From Hymenobacter sp. DG25B (GTDB taxonomy: Bacteria; Bacteroidota; Bacteroidia; Cytophagales; Hymenobacteraceae), in contig NZ_CP010054.1 of assembly GCF_000801315.1 (NCBI RefSeq), forward strand, positions 3,286,001 through 3,350,000: a stretch of 64,000 nt of DNA. Direction: 5' to 3'. The translations under genes and the position numbers were made by a program. Of the stretch, positions 53,097 through 63,100 are shown one piece after another. A model generated the notes under the pieces. That model had not been told where the DNA came from. It did no database searches and saw only the letters and a list, made by a program, of their open reading frames with translations. Each line of letters begins with the position of its first letter. Positions within the stretch are counted from its first letter, which is position 1.

Positions 53097-53912
53097 ATGT
53101 CGCAGCACAAAGAAGTTAAGCTCGTAACCACTCACCAGCTGCTGGCTATGAAGCAGCGGGGCGAAAAAATTTCGATGCTCACGGCCTACGACTTCTCCAT
53201 GGCCACCATTCTGGACGGCGCGGGCGTAGATGTGCTGCTCGTCGGCGACTCGGCCTCCAATGTTATGGCGGGCCACGAAACCACGCTGCCCATCACCCTG
53301 GACCAGATGATTTACCACGCCCAAAGTGTGGTGCGCGCCGTGAAGCGGGCTTTTGTGGTAGTGGATATGCCGTTTGGCTCTTACCAGGGCAATTCCTCGG
53401 AAGCCCTGCGCTCTGCTATTCGTATTATGAAAGAATCGGGCGGGCACGGCATTAAGCTGGAAGGCGGCGCCGAAATCAAGGACAGCATTACGCGCATTCT
53501 CACGGCCGGCATTCCGGTAATGGGTCACCTGGGCCTTACCCCACAGAGTATTTATAAGTTTGGTACCTACACGGTGCGGGCTAAGGAAGAAGCCGAAGCG
53601 CAGAAGCTGATTGAAGACGCCCTGCTGCTCCAGGAACTGGGCTGCTTTGCGCTGGTACTGGAAAAGATTCCGTCCAGCCTGGCCAAGCAGGTAGCCGAAA
53701 AGCTGAGCATTCCGGTTATCGGCATTGGCGCGGGCCCCGATGTGGACGGCCAGGTACTGGTAGTGCACGATATGCTGGGCATTACCAAAGAATTTAAGCC
53801 GCGCTTTCTGCGCCGCTACGCCGAGCTGGGCGACGTAATGAACGACGCTGTGCAACGCTACATTGCTGATGTAAAAAACCGTGACTTCCCCACTCAGGAG
53901 GAAGCCTATTAA
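53097..53912 (+). CDS. panB: 3-methyl-2-oxobutanoate hydroxymethyltransferase
   Basis: Cytosolic enzyme of pantothenate synthesis, 271 residues. It adds a hydroxymethyl group from methylene-tetrahydrofolate to alpha-ketoisovalerate. Family blocks: [92 protein letters not shown]. The start follows [18 protein letters not shown] weak terminator hairpin follows the stop. Confidence 0.97.
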   Translation: MSQHKEVKLVTTHQLLAMKQRGEKISMLTAYDFSMATILDGAGVDVLLVGDSASNVMAGHETTLPITLDQMIYHAQSVVRAVKRAFVVVDMPFGSYQGNSSEALRSAIRIMKESGGHGIKLEGGAEIKDSITRILTAGIPVMGHLGLTPQSIYKFGTYTVRAKEEAEAQKLIEDALLLQELGCFALVLEKIPSSLAKQVAEKLSIPVIGIGAGPDVDGQVLVVHDMLGITKEFKPRFLRRYAELGDVMNDAVQRYIADVKNRDFPTQEEAY

Positions 53913-53921
53913 TACCACCAG

Positions 53922-53954
53922 AAAGCCAGCCTCATTCTTTGGGGCTGACTTTTC
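53922..53954 (+). terminator. probable terminator after panB
   Basis: Arms AAAGCCAGCC and GGCTGACTTT with one mismatch and a TCATTCTTTGG loop, followed by T residues. Confidence 0.6.
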
Positions 53955-54023
53955 ATTGCGATTCTCCGGATAAAGAATCCAGCTCCCGGCTGCTACCATC
54001 CTTCTCCCGAAGCCCGCTGCGCT

Positions 54024-55490
54024 ATGTCCTCGCCTTCTACTTTTGAGCGGATTAATTCCTGGGTTCGGCATTCCGTTACCATCAAGCTGCTGTCTATCGG
54101 CATCCTGATACTGTTGCTGCTGATTCCGGCCTCCATGGTGGAAAACCTGGTGCAGGAGCGCGCCAATACCCGCGACCTGGCCACGGCCGAGGTAAGCGCC
54201 AAGTGGGGTGGGCCGCAGCAGTTCACGGGCCCGGTGCTGGTAGTGCCCTACCGCCGCCTGGAGCGCGACGATAAAAACCGCCTGCTGGAAAGTACTGCCT
54301 ACGCCTGCTTCCTGCCCGACACCTTGTCGATAAAAGGCTCCCTGGCCCCGGAGCGGCGCCGGCGCGGCATTTATGAGGTAGTGGTATACAGCTCGCAGCT
54401 GCAGGTACAGGGCACTTTTCAGACAGCCTCCCTGGCCGATTGGAACATAAACCCAGCCGACATCCGTTGGCCCGAAGCGTTTGTGGCCGTGGGCCTGTCG
54501 GATATGAAAGGTATCCGCAACGGCATTTCCCTGCGCTGGGATGGGCAGCCCATTGCTTTCGAGCCCGGCGTACCCTCCCCCGATGTCATGCCCGTTTCTA
54601 CGGCACCTCAGTTCAGTTCGCTAATAGCCGAGGTGCAAAATGCCCAGCGGTATGCAGGAGCGGTCGAGGCAGATATAACGGGTGCGGGGCCGGCCACCGA
54701 GGCCATGAGTGCGCCGGTCTTGTTGCCGGATGCTGCCGCGCTAGCCCGGAAACACACCTTTTCATTTAGCGTGGCACTAAATGGCAGCTCTGCACTGTTC
54801 TTTGCACCACTGGGCCGCGAAACCCGGGTGCAGCTGCAGGCTCCCTGGCCCGACCCCAGCTTTGCCGGTGCTTTCCTGCCGCGCCAGCACAGCGTAACGC
54901 CCCAGGGTTTCCAGGCCTCGTGGCGGGTGCTGCACCTCAACCGTAGCTACCCCCAGCGCTGGCGCACCCCCGACTTCCGCCCCGATGTAGATGGTTCTGC
55001 CTTTGGCACCCGCCTGATTGTGCCGGTAGATGAGTATCAGAAAAACATGCGGGCCGCCAAGTACGCCTTATTGCCTATTTCGCTCACCTTCCTCATTTTC
55101 TTTTTCGTGGAAGTGCTGAACCGCCAGCGTATCCATCCTTTTCAGTATATTCTGGTGGGATTGGGGCTGGTTATTTTCTACGTACTGCTGCTTGCCCTTT
55201 CCGAACACATGTCTTTCAATGCGGCTTACACCCTGGCCGGGCTGGCCATCATTGGGCTGGTAACGGCCTATGCGGCTAGTATTTTCCGGCAGCGCCGCCT
55301 TACGTTGATTACTGCCGGCGTGCTGGTGCTGGTGTACGGCTTTGTGTTTGTGGTGCTACAACTGCAGGACTATGCCCTCCTCATTGGCAGCTTGGGTCTG
55401 CTGCTGGTGCTGGCCACCGTGATGTATCTCTCGCGGCGTATCAATTGGTATGAAAACCCAGATGCGCCCGCCGAAAATTCAGTTGCTTAA
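54024..55490 (+). CDS. creD: CreD family inner-membrane protein
   Basis: Inner-membrane protein of 488 residues. One N-terminal helix (SVTIKLLSIGILILLLLIPASMV) precedes a large periplasmic domain (QFTGPVLVVPYRRLE, PERRRRGIYEVVVYSSQLQ, QHSVTPQGFQASWRVLHLNR). The C-terminal third has about five membrane helices (YALLPISLTFLIFFFVEVL, YILVGLGLVIFYVLLLALSE, GLLLVLATVMYLSRRINWY). CreD is linked to envelope integrity and colicin tolerance in E. coli, but the biochemistry is unknown. RluA-type synthase follows after 9 bases. Confidence 0.9.
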   Translation: MSSPSTFERINSWVRHSVTIKLLSIGILILLLLIPASMVENLVQERANTRDLATAEVSAKWGGPQQFTGPVLVVPYRRLERDDKNRLLESTAYACFLPDTLSIKGSLAPERRRRGIYEVVVYSSQLQVQGTFQTASLADWNINPADIRWPEAFVAVGLSDMKGIRNGISLRWDGQPIAFEPGVPSPDVMPVSTAPQFSSLIAEVQNAQRYAGAVEADITGAGPATEAMSAPVLLPDAAALARKHTFSFSVALNGSSALFFAPLGRETRVQLQAPWPDPSFAGAFLPRQHSVTPQGFQASWRVLHLNRSYPQRWRTPDFRPDVDGSAFGTRLIVPVDEYQKNMRAAKYALLPISLTFLIFFFVEVLNRQRIHPFQYILVGLGLVIFYVLLLALSEHMSFNAAYTLAGLAIIGLVTAYAASIFRQRRLTLITAGVLVLVYGFVFVVLQLQDYALLIGSLGLLLVLATVMYLSRRINWYENPDAPAENSVA

Positions 55491-55499
55491 CTTTACCTC

Positions 55500-56210
55500 G
55501 TGAATCGTCCGAATCTGTGGTCGGAACGGAAAGAAATTCTGTTCGAAGACAATCATCTGCTCATTATTAATAAACCGGCCGGCCTGCTTGTGCAGGGCGA
55601 TGCTACCGGTGATGAGCCCCTCTCCGCCAAGGCGGAGGAATACCTGCGTTTTAAATACAAAAAGCCCGGCGCCGCCTTTGTGGGCGTAGCACACCGCCTG
55701 GACCGGCCGGTAAGCGGCGTAGTAGCCTTGGCCAAAACCAGCAAAGCCCTCAGCCGCCTGAACGAAATGTTCCGCGACAATAAGGTGCACAAAACGTACT
55801 GGGCGCTGGTAGGCAAATGCCCGCAGCCACCCAAGGGCCACCTCACGCACTGGCTGGTAAAAGACCCTATCCGCAACACCACCAAAGCCTATACCGAGCG
55901 CCACGCCCAGGGCCTTAAATCGGAGCTGGATTATGAGGTGCTGGGCCAGGCCGGTAACCGCTTTTTGGTGCAGGTAAACCCCATTACGGGCCGCCCGCAC
56001 CAGATCAGGGTGCAGCTGGCTACCGGGCTGGGCACGCCTATTGTGGGTGATGTGAAGTATGGTTTTCTGGCGCCCCTGCCCGATGTGAGCATTGCGCTGC
56101 ACGCGCGCCGGTTGGAGTTTCAGCACCCGGTCACCAAAGAGGAAATGTGTTTCAATGCGCCGCTGCCGGACATTGCACATTGGGAAGCTGCCCAACCTTT
56201 TTATCAATAG
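55500..56210 (+). CDS. RluA-family rRNA/tRNA pseudouridine synthase
   Basis: Cytosolic enzyme of 236 residues from a GTG at 55500. The catalytic segment VAHRLDRPVSGVV with its Asp is intact, and motif II and III follow (GRPHQIRVQLA). The site within RNA cannot be told from sequence. No S4 domain is present at the N-terminus, so it is a short RluA-type form. It is 9 bases downstream of creD on the same strand and is probably co-transcribed. Confidence 0.93.
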   Translation: MNRPNLWSERKEILFEDNHLLIINKPAGLLVQGDATGDEPLSAKAEEYLRFKYKKPGAAFVGVAHRLDRPVSGVVALAKTSKALSRLNEMFRDNKVHKTYWALVGKCPQPPKGHLTHWLVKDPIRNTTKAYTERHAQGLKSELDYEVLGQAGNRFLVQVNPITGRPHQIRVQLATGLGTPIVGDVKYGFLAPLPDVSIALHARRLEFQHPVTKEEMCFNAPLPDIAHWEAAQPFYQ

Positions 56211-56277
56211 AACCCATACCCCTGCTTTCGGCTGTATTTCGGCACTTGAATAATATTTTGTCCTTTTGGACGAATTA

Positions 56278-56308
56278 TTGAACAGGGCCCACCCTGACCG
56301 TAGTTTTG
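56278..56308 (+). promoter_or_regulatory. Bacteroidota promoter for the desaturase (TTG, 20 bases, TAGTTTTG)
   Basis: TTG at 56278-56280 and TAGTTTTG at 56301-56308. The 20-base spacing equals that of the rplS promoter at 59501-59531. Confidence 0.6.
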
Positions 56309-56344
56309 TACTTGTCTTTGAACTAAAGGCCAATTACTGGGTTT

Positions 56345-57154
56345 ATGCGGGCAACCTGTGTGCCTGCCCTTGCAGTCGGTTTCATTTCATTTCTGGCCAT
56401 GCCAATACTTATCTTCTTCGTTGCCCACTATTACCTGTCGCTGTTCACGCAAACGTTCTACCTGCACCGGTACGCCGCCCACAAGATGTTTACCATGAAC
56501 AAGTTTTGGGAGAAATTCTTCTTCCTGTTCACCTACATCTGTCAGGGCTCCTCGTTCCTCTCGCCCCGGGCGTATGCTTTGCTGCACCGCATGCACCACG
56601 CCTATTCCGACACCGAGCTGGATCCACACTCTCCGCTGTTCTCTTCCAATGCGTTTAGCATGATGTGGAAGACCAAGAACATCTACAACGCCGTGCTGAA
56701 CCACAATTATGCTGAGGCCGAGCGTTTTGAGGGTGACTATCCGGAGTGGAGCCTGATTGAGAACATCGGCGACAAGTGGTACTCCCGCCTAGCCTGGGGC
56801 ACGCTGTATGTGCTGTTCTATGTGCAGTTTGCTACCGCTTGGTGGCAGTATCTGCTGCTGCCCATCCACTTCCTGATGGGTCCTATCCACGGCGCTATTG
56901 TAAACTGGGGCGGCCACAAATACGGCTACCAGAACTTCGACAACCACGACCACAGCAAGAACACGCTGGCCCTGGATTTCCTGGCCTTCGGTGAGCTGTT
57001 CCAGAACAACCACCACAAACTGCCCATGCGCGTCAACTTCGGCGTGAAGTGGTGGGAGTTTGACCCCACGTATATGTTCATCTGGACGATGGATAAAATG
57101 CGCGTCATCAAAGTGAAGCGCAAATGGCAGGAAGCCATTCCGATGGCCGCTTAG
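56345..57154 (+). CDS. acyl-CoA (fatty acid) desaturase
   Basis: Membrane di-iron desaturase of up to 269 residues. The three histidine boxes are HRYAAH, HRMHHAYSD and HNNHHK. Hydrophobic helices at the N-terminus and around YSRLAWGTLYVLFYVQF fit the fold. It introduces double bonds in acyl chains, probably to keep membranes fluid in the cold. The ATG at 56345 is the longest; the ATG at 56399 (MPILIFFVAHYYL) looks more like the family start. The N-terminal block before it is rich in Cys and Ala. Confidence 0.93.
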   Translation: MRATCVPALAVGFISFLAMPILIFFVAHYYLSLFTQTFYLHRYAAHKMFTMNKFWEKFFFLFTYICQGSSFLSPRAYALLHRMHHAYSDTELDPHSPLFSSNAFSMMWKTKNIYNAVLNHNYAEAERFEGDYPEWSLIENIGDKWYSRLAWGTLYVLFYVQFATAWWQYLLLPIHFLMGPIHGAIVNWGGHKYGYQNFDNHDHSKNTLALDFLAFGELFQNNHHKLPMRVNFGVKWWEFDPTYMFIWTMDKMRVIKVKRKWQEAIPMAA

Positions 57155-57172
57155 CTTTTAAAAGAATAATGA

Positions 57173-57202
57173 AAAGGCTGTTCCGATAAGGAGCAGCCTT
57201 TC
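57173..57202 (+). terminator. probable terminator after the desaturase
   Basis: Arms AAAGGCTG (57173-57180) and CAGCCTTT (57194-57201) with a partly paired loop, then TCTTT. Confidence 0.65.
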
Positions 57203-57255
57203 TTTATATCCCTTCGTCACTGCCTCTTAACTTAATCCGTCCTCCATCACATACC

Positions 57256-57355
57256 TGTCATCCTGAGCTGGCGAAGGACCTTCTCACGTCAAAACGAGCC
57301 GTTGTTCTGCTAGTCGTTCTTAGGTGAGAAGGTCTTTCGCCAGCTCAGGATGACA
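57256..57355. repeat. dispersed palindromic element, copy D2
   Basis: 100-bp palindrome beginning TGTCATCCTGAGCTGGCGAAGGACC and ending TCGCCAGCTCAGGATGACA. Same class as D1 at 39311-39468. It lies between the desaturase and rpsP, in the rpsP leader region. Confidence 0.88.
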
Positions 57356-57450
57356 GATTTGAATATTGATGAATGATAATTTTGGACATTATGAATGACC
57401 AGCTTTGATAATAAACGAAACTTCACCTTCCTCCTTGCTCATTAATTCCC

Positions 57451-57458
57451 TACCTTTG
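57451..57458 (+). promoter_or_regulatory. Bacteroidota -7 element (TACCTTTG) for rpsP
   Basis: Exact TAnnTTTG, 52 bases before the rpsP ATG. No -33 TTG with the usual spacing is seen; a TTG is 13 bases upstream. Confidence 0.5.
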
Positions 57459-57510
57459 CGCCTCACTTTCAACAAGACGCACGAGATGCGTCGCTTAACC
57501 AAACCGGTTT

Positions 57511-58056
57511 ATGGCAGTTAAAATCCGCCTCGCCCGCCGCGGCCGCAAAAAGGCCGCTCAGTACGACATCGTTGTTGCCGATTCCCGCTCGCCCCGCGAC
57601 GGCCGCTTCATCGAGAAAATCGGTACCTACAACCCCCAGACCAACCCCGCTACCATCAACTTCGATGGTGACAAGGCGTTTGACTGGGTGATGAAAGGTG
57701 CCCAGCCGACCGATACGGTTCGTGCTATGCTCTCTTACCGTGGTGTGCTGTACCGCAAGCACCTGCAGCTTGGCGTAATTAAAGGCGCCATCTCGCAGGA
57801 CACTGCCGACCAGCGCTTCAGCGAGTGGAAAGAGCAGAAAGACGCCAAAATCGAAGGCAAGCGTACCTCACTGGGCACTGCCAAAGATGAGAAGCGCAAA
57901 GAGCAGCTTGCTGCTGAAACCAAGGTGAAAGAAGCCCGTGCCGAAGCACAGCGCGCCAAGCAGGCTGCTGCGCTGGCTGCCGCCGCTCCGGCTGCTGAAG
58001 CCGAAGCCCCTGAGGCTGAAGCTACGGCTGAAACCACCGAGGAAGCCGGCGCTTAA
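57511..58056 (+). CDS. rpsP: 30S ribosomal protein S16 with extended tail
   Basis: Ribosomal protein of 181 residues. The S16 core is residues 1 to about 85 ([40 protein letters not shown]). The rest is a Bacteroidota-style Ala/Glu/Lys tail ([28 protein letters not shown]...[15 protein letters not shown]), about twice the usual S16 length. The ATG at 57511 is standard. It starts the rpsP-rimM-trmD-rplS block. Confidence 0.97.
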   Translation: MAVKIRLARRGRKKAAQYDIVVADSRSPRDGRFIEKIGTYNPQTNPATINFDGDKAFDWVMKGAQPTDTVRAMLSYRGVLYRKHLQLGVIKGAISQDTADQRFSEWKEQKDAKIEGKRTSLGTAKDEKRKEQLAAETKVKEARAEAQRAKQAAALAAAAPAAEAEAPEAEATAETTEEAGA

Positions 58057-58076
58057 GCCCTTTCCGGAGTTTCCAG

Positions 58077-58153
58077 GTTGAGAGTTTAGGAGTTGCGAGG
58101 CGGCGAATTTCGTCCCGGGCAGCTTTTAAACTCTCAACTTTTTTATCCGCCTC
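58077..58153 (+). promoter_or_regulatory. alternative hairpins between rpsP and rimM (attenuator-like)
   Basis: Arms GTTGAGAGTTTA (58077-58088) and TAAACTCTCAAC (58127-58138), perfect, followed by TTTTTTAT. A second pairing GAGGCGG (58097-58103) with CCGCCTC (58147-58153) crosses the first. The two cannot both form except as a pseudoknot, so this could be a terminator with an alternative antiterminator. This is inference from pairing only. Confidence 0.5.
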
Positions 58154-58167
58154 AACTTCTCATTCCC

Positions 58168-58749
58168 ATGAAGCCTGAAGAGTGTTACCTGCTGGGTTCC
58201 GTTGTAAAGCCCCATGGCCTGAAAGGCTTTGTGGTGGCGTTTATGGACGTGGACGACCTGGACGACTACCGCAAGCTGAAAACGGTGTACTTGGAGATGC
58301 CGGCCGCCCCCGGCAAGCTCACCGCCTACACCGTGGAAAAGGTGCAGCCCCAGACCGAGGACCGCGCCCTGCTGAAGCTGAAAGGCATTGACCGGATAGA
58401 AGAAGCCGAGCCCCTGCGCAACGGCCAGCTCTACTGCCCCCTCGCCGACCTGCCCGAGCTGGACGAAGACCAGTTCTACTTCCACGATGTCATCGGCTAC
58501 ACCGTCATCGATGAAAAGCTGGGCGAGCTGGGCACCGTGGAGGCCTTCTATGAGCTGCCGCAGCAGGATGTGATGGGCATGCGCTACAAAGGCCAGGAAG
58601 TGCTGATTCCGGTGGTTGACGAGCTGGTGTCGCACGCCGATGAGGAAACCCGCCAGCTGCACGTTACGCTGCCCGAGGGCCTGCTGGATGTGTACATGAC
58701 GCCGGCCTCCCGCGAGCGGGACGAGCCCGACGAGGTGGTAGAGCCCTAG
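58168..58749 (+). CDS. rimM: ribosome maturation factor RimM
   Basis: Cytosolic assembly factor for the 30S subunit, 193 residues. It has the N-terminal beta-barrel (CYLLGSVVKPHGLKGFVVAF) and PRC-like C-terminal domain (FYFHDVIGYTVIDEKLGELG, VLIPVVDELVSHAD). The ATG at 58168 fits RimM length. It sits between rpsP and trmD, as in most bacteria. trmD starts 3 bases after the stop. Confidence 0.95.
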   Translation: MKPEECYLLGSVVKPHGLKGFVVAFMDVDDLDDYRKLKTVYLEMPAAPGKLTAYTVEKVQPQTEDRALLKLKGIDRIEEAEPLRNGQLYCPLADLPELDEDQFYFHDVIGYTVIDEKLGELGTVEAFYELPQQDVMGMRYKGQEVLIPVVDELVSHADEETRQLHVTLPEGLLDVYMTPASRERDEPDEVVEP

Positions 58750-58752
58750 TAT

Positions 58753-59493
58753 ATGCGCATCGACATTGTCACCTGTCAGCCGGAATTGCTGGAAAGCCCG
58801 TTTGCCTATTCCATTGTGAAGCGGGCTAAGGAAAAAGGGCTGGCCGAAATCCATTTGCACCAGCTGCGGGACTTCGCCATCAACAAGCACGGGCAGATTG
58901 ATGATTATGTGTTTGGTGGCGGTGCCGGCATGGTGTTGCGGGTAGAGCCCATTGCGGCCTGCCTGGACGGTTTGCTGGCCCAGCGCACCTACGATGCCGT
59001 GATTTACATGACGCCCGACGGTGAAACCCTGCGCCAGCCGCTGGTAAACCGCTTTTCCCTGGCCGAAAACCTGCTGATTCTCTGCGGGCACTACAAGGGT
59101 GTGGATGAGCGCATCCGCAAGGAGTACATCACCCATGAAATCAGTGTGGGCGACTATGTATTGAGCGGGGGCGAATTGGGGGCCGCTATTCTGGTAGATG
59201 CCGTGGTGCGCCTGCTGCCCGGGGTGCTGGGCAATGAAGAGTCGGCGTTGAGTGATTCTTTCCAGGACAACCTGTTGGCGCCCCCTATTTACACCCGGCC
59301 CGCCGAATGGCGCGGCCACGTGGTACCGGAGATTCTGCTTTCCGGCAACACGCCAAAAATTGAAGAGTGGCGGCACGAGCAAGCCGTAGAACGCACCCGT
59401 TTGCGCCGCCCCGACCTGCTTCCGGAGGAGCCTGCTGCCTCCGAAAAACCCGCTTCTAAGCCTGCACGCCGCGGTGCTGGTAAAAAAGCCTGA
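58753..59493 (+). CDS. trmD: tRNA (guanine37-N1)-methyltransferase TrmD
   Basis: SPOUT methyltransferase of 246 residues that modifies G37 of tRNAs. Family blocks: [76 protein letters not shown] and the trefoil-knot region. The last 25 residues ([22 protein letters not shown]) form a basic tail not typical of E. coli TrmD. It overlaps no neighbour and leads into the rplS promoter. Confidence 0.97.
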   Translation: MRIDIVTCQPELLESPFAYSIVKRAKEKGLAEIHLHQLRDFAINKHGQIDDYVFGGGAGMVLRVEPIAACLDGLLAQRTYDAVIYMTPDGETLRQPLVNRFSLAENLLILCGHYKGVDERIRKEYITHEISVGDYVLSGGELGAAILVDAVVRLLPGVLGNEESALSDSFQDNLLAPPIYTRPAEWRGHVVPEILLSGNTPKIEEWRHEQAVERTRLRRPDLLPEEPAASEKPASKPARRGAGKKA

Positions 59494-59500
59494 GTACGGG

Positions 59501-59531
59501 TTGTAATCTCCAAATCAGAGGGCTATATTTG
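59501..59531 (+). promoter_or_regulatory. Bacteroidota promoter for rplS (TTG, 20 bases, TATATTTG)
   Basis: TTG at 59501-59503 and TATATTTG at 59524-59531. This is the best-formed promoter in the window and suggests that rplS can be transcribed apart from rpsP-rimM-trmD. Confidence 0.65.
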
Positions 59532-59587
59532 CGCCTCTTTAATAGAAATCCAAGACGGCGCGGCCGTCCATTATAGTTTCCAAAACC

Positions 59588-59959
59588 ATGAGCGTACTTC
59601 TCGACTTCATCAACCAGGAATCCCAGGAGCGCCGCGCCAGCTTCCCCACCTTCGCCGCCGGCGACACCATCAACGTGCACGTGAAAATCCGTGAGGGCAA
59701 CAAGGAGCGTGTTCAGCAGTTCCAGGGCGTGGTAATCCAGCGTAAGAATTCTAACTCGAACGGTGAGACCTTCACCGTACGGAAGATTTCGAACCAAATC
59801 GGCACCGAGCGTATTTTCCCGCTGCTGTCGCCTAACATCGAAAAAATTGAAATGGTACGTCGCGGCAAAGTACGTCGTGCTCGTCTGTTCTACCTGCGTG
59901 GCCTGTCGGGCAAAGCCGCTCGTATCAAAGAGCGTCGCAACACCACGGTAACAGCTTAA
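59588..59959 (+). CDS. rplS: 50S ribosomal protein L19
   Basis: Ribosomal protein of 123 residues. Recognised from [86 protein letters not shown]. Normal length. Its own promoter lies 57 bases upstream. A terminator follows. Confidence 0.98.
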   Translation: MSVLLDFINQESQERRASFPTFAAGDTINVHVKIREGNKERVQQFQGVVIQRKNSNSNGETFTVRKISNQIGTERIFPLLSPNIEKIEMVRRGKVRRARLFYLRGLSGKAARIKERRNTTVTA

Positions 59960-59988
59960 GCAGCTTCTGCCTCGCGCAATATTACCGG

Positions 59989-60025
59989 AAGCCGGTCTTC
60001 TCTTTCTGAGGAGGCCGGCTTTTTG
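59989..60025 (+). terminator. terminator after rplS
   Basis: Stem AAGCCGG (59989-59995) with CCGGCTT (60015-60021), extended by partly paired TCTTC/GAGGA, then T residues. Confidence 0.75.
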
Positions 60026-60112
60026 GCGTTTAGTCCTTTGGCGAAGCTCTGGCAACAGTTCAGCTATGAAACCGTATTTTCGCGCCGGTATCTTCCTCTA
60101 TTCCCTTTTTAT

Positions 60113-63100
60113 ATGAGTTATATGAGAAAATTTCTGAGTGGCTGCCTGCTGGCTCTCTCTCCCCTGCTTAGCTACGCGCAGTCCACGAGCACTCCGGCCG
60201 CCTATTGGCAGCAGGAGGCCAAGTATTCTATTGATGTGGTGCTGGACGACCAACAGCATATGCTGACGGGCAAAGAAGAGCTACAGTACACCAACAACTC
60301 CCCGGACCAGCTACCCTTTATCTGGTTTCACCTCTGGCCCAACGCCTACCGCGACAACAACACCGCCCTGGCCAAGCAGCTGCGCCGCAACGGCGACCTG
60401 AAGTTTGAATTTGCCAAACCCGAGCAGCGCGGCTTTATTGATCAACTGGATTTCAAAGTAAACGGCCAGCCCGCCCGCCTGGACTTCGACTCCGAAAATC
60501 CGGACGTGGCCAAGCTGGTGCTGCCGCAGCCATTGGCCCCGGGCGCTACCATCACCATTACCACACCCTTCCGCGTCAAGCTGCCGGAGTCCTACTCCCG
60601 CCTGAGCCACCTGGGCCAGTCGTACCAGATTACGCAATGGTACCCTAAGCCCGCTGTATACGACCGCAGAGGCTGGCACCAGATGCCGTACCTGACCAAC
60701 GGCGAGTTCTACTCCGAGTTTGGCTCTTTTGATGTGCGCATCACGCTGCCCGCCAACTATACCGTGGGCGCTACCGGCGTGCTGCAGAATGCCGATGAGC
60801 AGACCCGGCTGGACCAGCTGGCAGCGGCTACCGCCCTTAAGAAAACCAGCAAGGATTTCGGCGACGATGAGTCCTTTCCGGCATCCAGCCCCGAAACCAA
60901 AACCCTGCGCTACGTGCAGGATAAAGTGCACGACTTTGCCTGGTTTGCCGATAAGCGCTTTAACGTGCTGAAAAGCGGCGTCACGCTGCCTTCGGGCCGC
61001 CAGGTAACCTCCTGGGTGATGTTCCTGAATAAGGACGCGGTACGCTGGATTAAAGCCCTGGACAATGTGAACAGCGCCTTGCTGAACTACTCCAAATGGG
61101 TGGGCGAATACCCCTACTCCGCCGCCACGGCCGTGGATGGCGCCCTGAGTGCCGGTGCGGGCATGGAGTATCCGATGGTGACGGTAACCCAGGTTTCCGC
61201 TGATGCGGTGGTGCATGAGGTAGGCCACAACTGGTTCTATGGCATTCTAGCTTCCAATGAGCGGGACCATCCGTGGATGGACGAGAGCGTAAATACTTAC
61301 TACCATCAACGCGTGCTGGCGCTGGATTCGGCGAACAATACCTTCGCTAAAATGACGAAGGCCGGCCCGCTAAAAAAGGCCGCGCAGTTCCTGGGCGTAG
61401 ATGCCGCTACGGCCCAGGCCGCCACCCATATTCCGTATCAGGCGCTGGCTACCCGCGGGCTGTACCAGGCGCCGAGCAATACCTCCGCTACCTTCAGCAA
61501 TACCAACTATGGCGTAGCCCTGTACATGGCCGCACCGGCGCAGTTCAAATACCTGGCCTCCTACTTAGGGCAGAATAAGTTTGACGCCGCCATGCAGGCC
61601 TACTATCAGCGCTGGCAGTTCCGTCACCCCTACCCCGAGGATATACAGGCGGTATTCGAAGAAACTGCGGGCCAGAAGCTGAGCTGGTTTTTTCAGGATA
61701 TGCTGAGCAATACCCGCACTTACAATGCCTCCGTGAGCGACGTACAAGCCACCGACACCGTGAAAGTGCTGGTGCGCAACGATTCGCCCGCTCCGTTTGC
61801 CGTGCCAGTGGCCTCGCTGGATGCGCAGGGTCGCGTGCTGGAAACCCAGTGGACGCCGGTGCTGGGCGTGCAGGATGAAGACAGCGAAACCCAACTCAAC
61901 TTCCGCCGCGAAAATGTAGCAGCCGTGGTTATTGATCCTACCTATCTGACGCCGGAACTCAACCGCCGCGACGACCGGATGAAAACGCAGGGCAGCTTCC
62001 GGCGCGTAGAGCCCATCCGGCTGCAGCCCCTGCTGGGCATCCAGCGCTGGGACCGGGCCGTTGTCAACTTTACGCCGGTAGTGGGGGCCAATTCGTCGGA
62101 TAAGCTGATGGTGGGCGCGGCCTTCTACAGCAGCCCGGCCGTGCTGCAGCGTCTCAGCTACGTGGCCATGCCCATGTACAGCTTCAACCAGAAAGAGCTG
62201 AATGGCATTGGGATGCTGAATGTAAACGTGCTGCCCGACCGGTATGCCCGCCAGATTGTGACCGGAGTGCTGCTGCAGCGTTTTGAGCGCTACCGCAAAG
62301 TAGAGCCCAGCATTACCTTCCTGCTGCCCGCTACCGGCTTTAATGCGCCCCAGCACCGCGTGAAGTTCGCAACGGCTTCCATTTACCTGCAGGATGAGCA
62401 GGTAACCAGCAGCATTCAGACCATAGAGTACGGCGTGAAAGGCGGTGATGCCCGCCGGCATTGGAATGCTGATGTGGAGTTTAACAAGCTCACGCGTAAC
62501 CGGGAACTGGACGACCGGAATGCGAACCTGTTGCGTGCCAGCGCTACCCTGGAGCATTTCTACAGCCCCAAAAAGAGCATTCAGGTTCGGTTGTTTGGTG
62601 GGCGCTTCCTGTCCAACATTTCGGCACAGGCCAGCGACTCGCTACTGGCCGAGCGCGACGTTCCCCAGCCTTACGTGCTGGGCCTGAGTGGCAGCCCCGA
62701 CTACCGCTACCAGACGGCTTTCCTGGACCGCCAGCAGATTTCGCCCGCGTTTGCGGCCCAACGCCACCAGACCGACGACCGTGACGGTGCTTTCAAAGCG
62801 TATATTCCGGCCGCCAGCACCAAATGGCTGGCTTCGCTGAACGTCCTGGCCGATTTGCCGGTAACTTCACTCAAGGCCTTTGTAGACCTGGGCGCCATGC
62901 AGAATAAGGTGACAGTAGTAGAAGGCCGCCGGGCGCAGCGGCTGTTTTACGATGCCGGCCTGGTCGTGCCTTTGTTCGGCAGCCGCCTCCAGTTTTATCT
63001 GCCGGTGGCGGGCTCACAGTTTGAGAATGGCTTGCCCGGCAGCCGCAAAGACTTCACCGATAACATTCGGTTTGTCTTCCATCTGGAAAGCCTGAACCCC

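Noticed and set aside
58126..59382. Long minus-strand ORF (418 residues) across rimM and trmD
   Set aside because: It is antisense to two certain genes. High GC makes stops rare in the complementary frames, and the translation is His/Gln/Val-rich with no motif.
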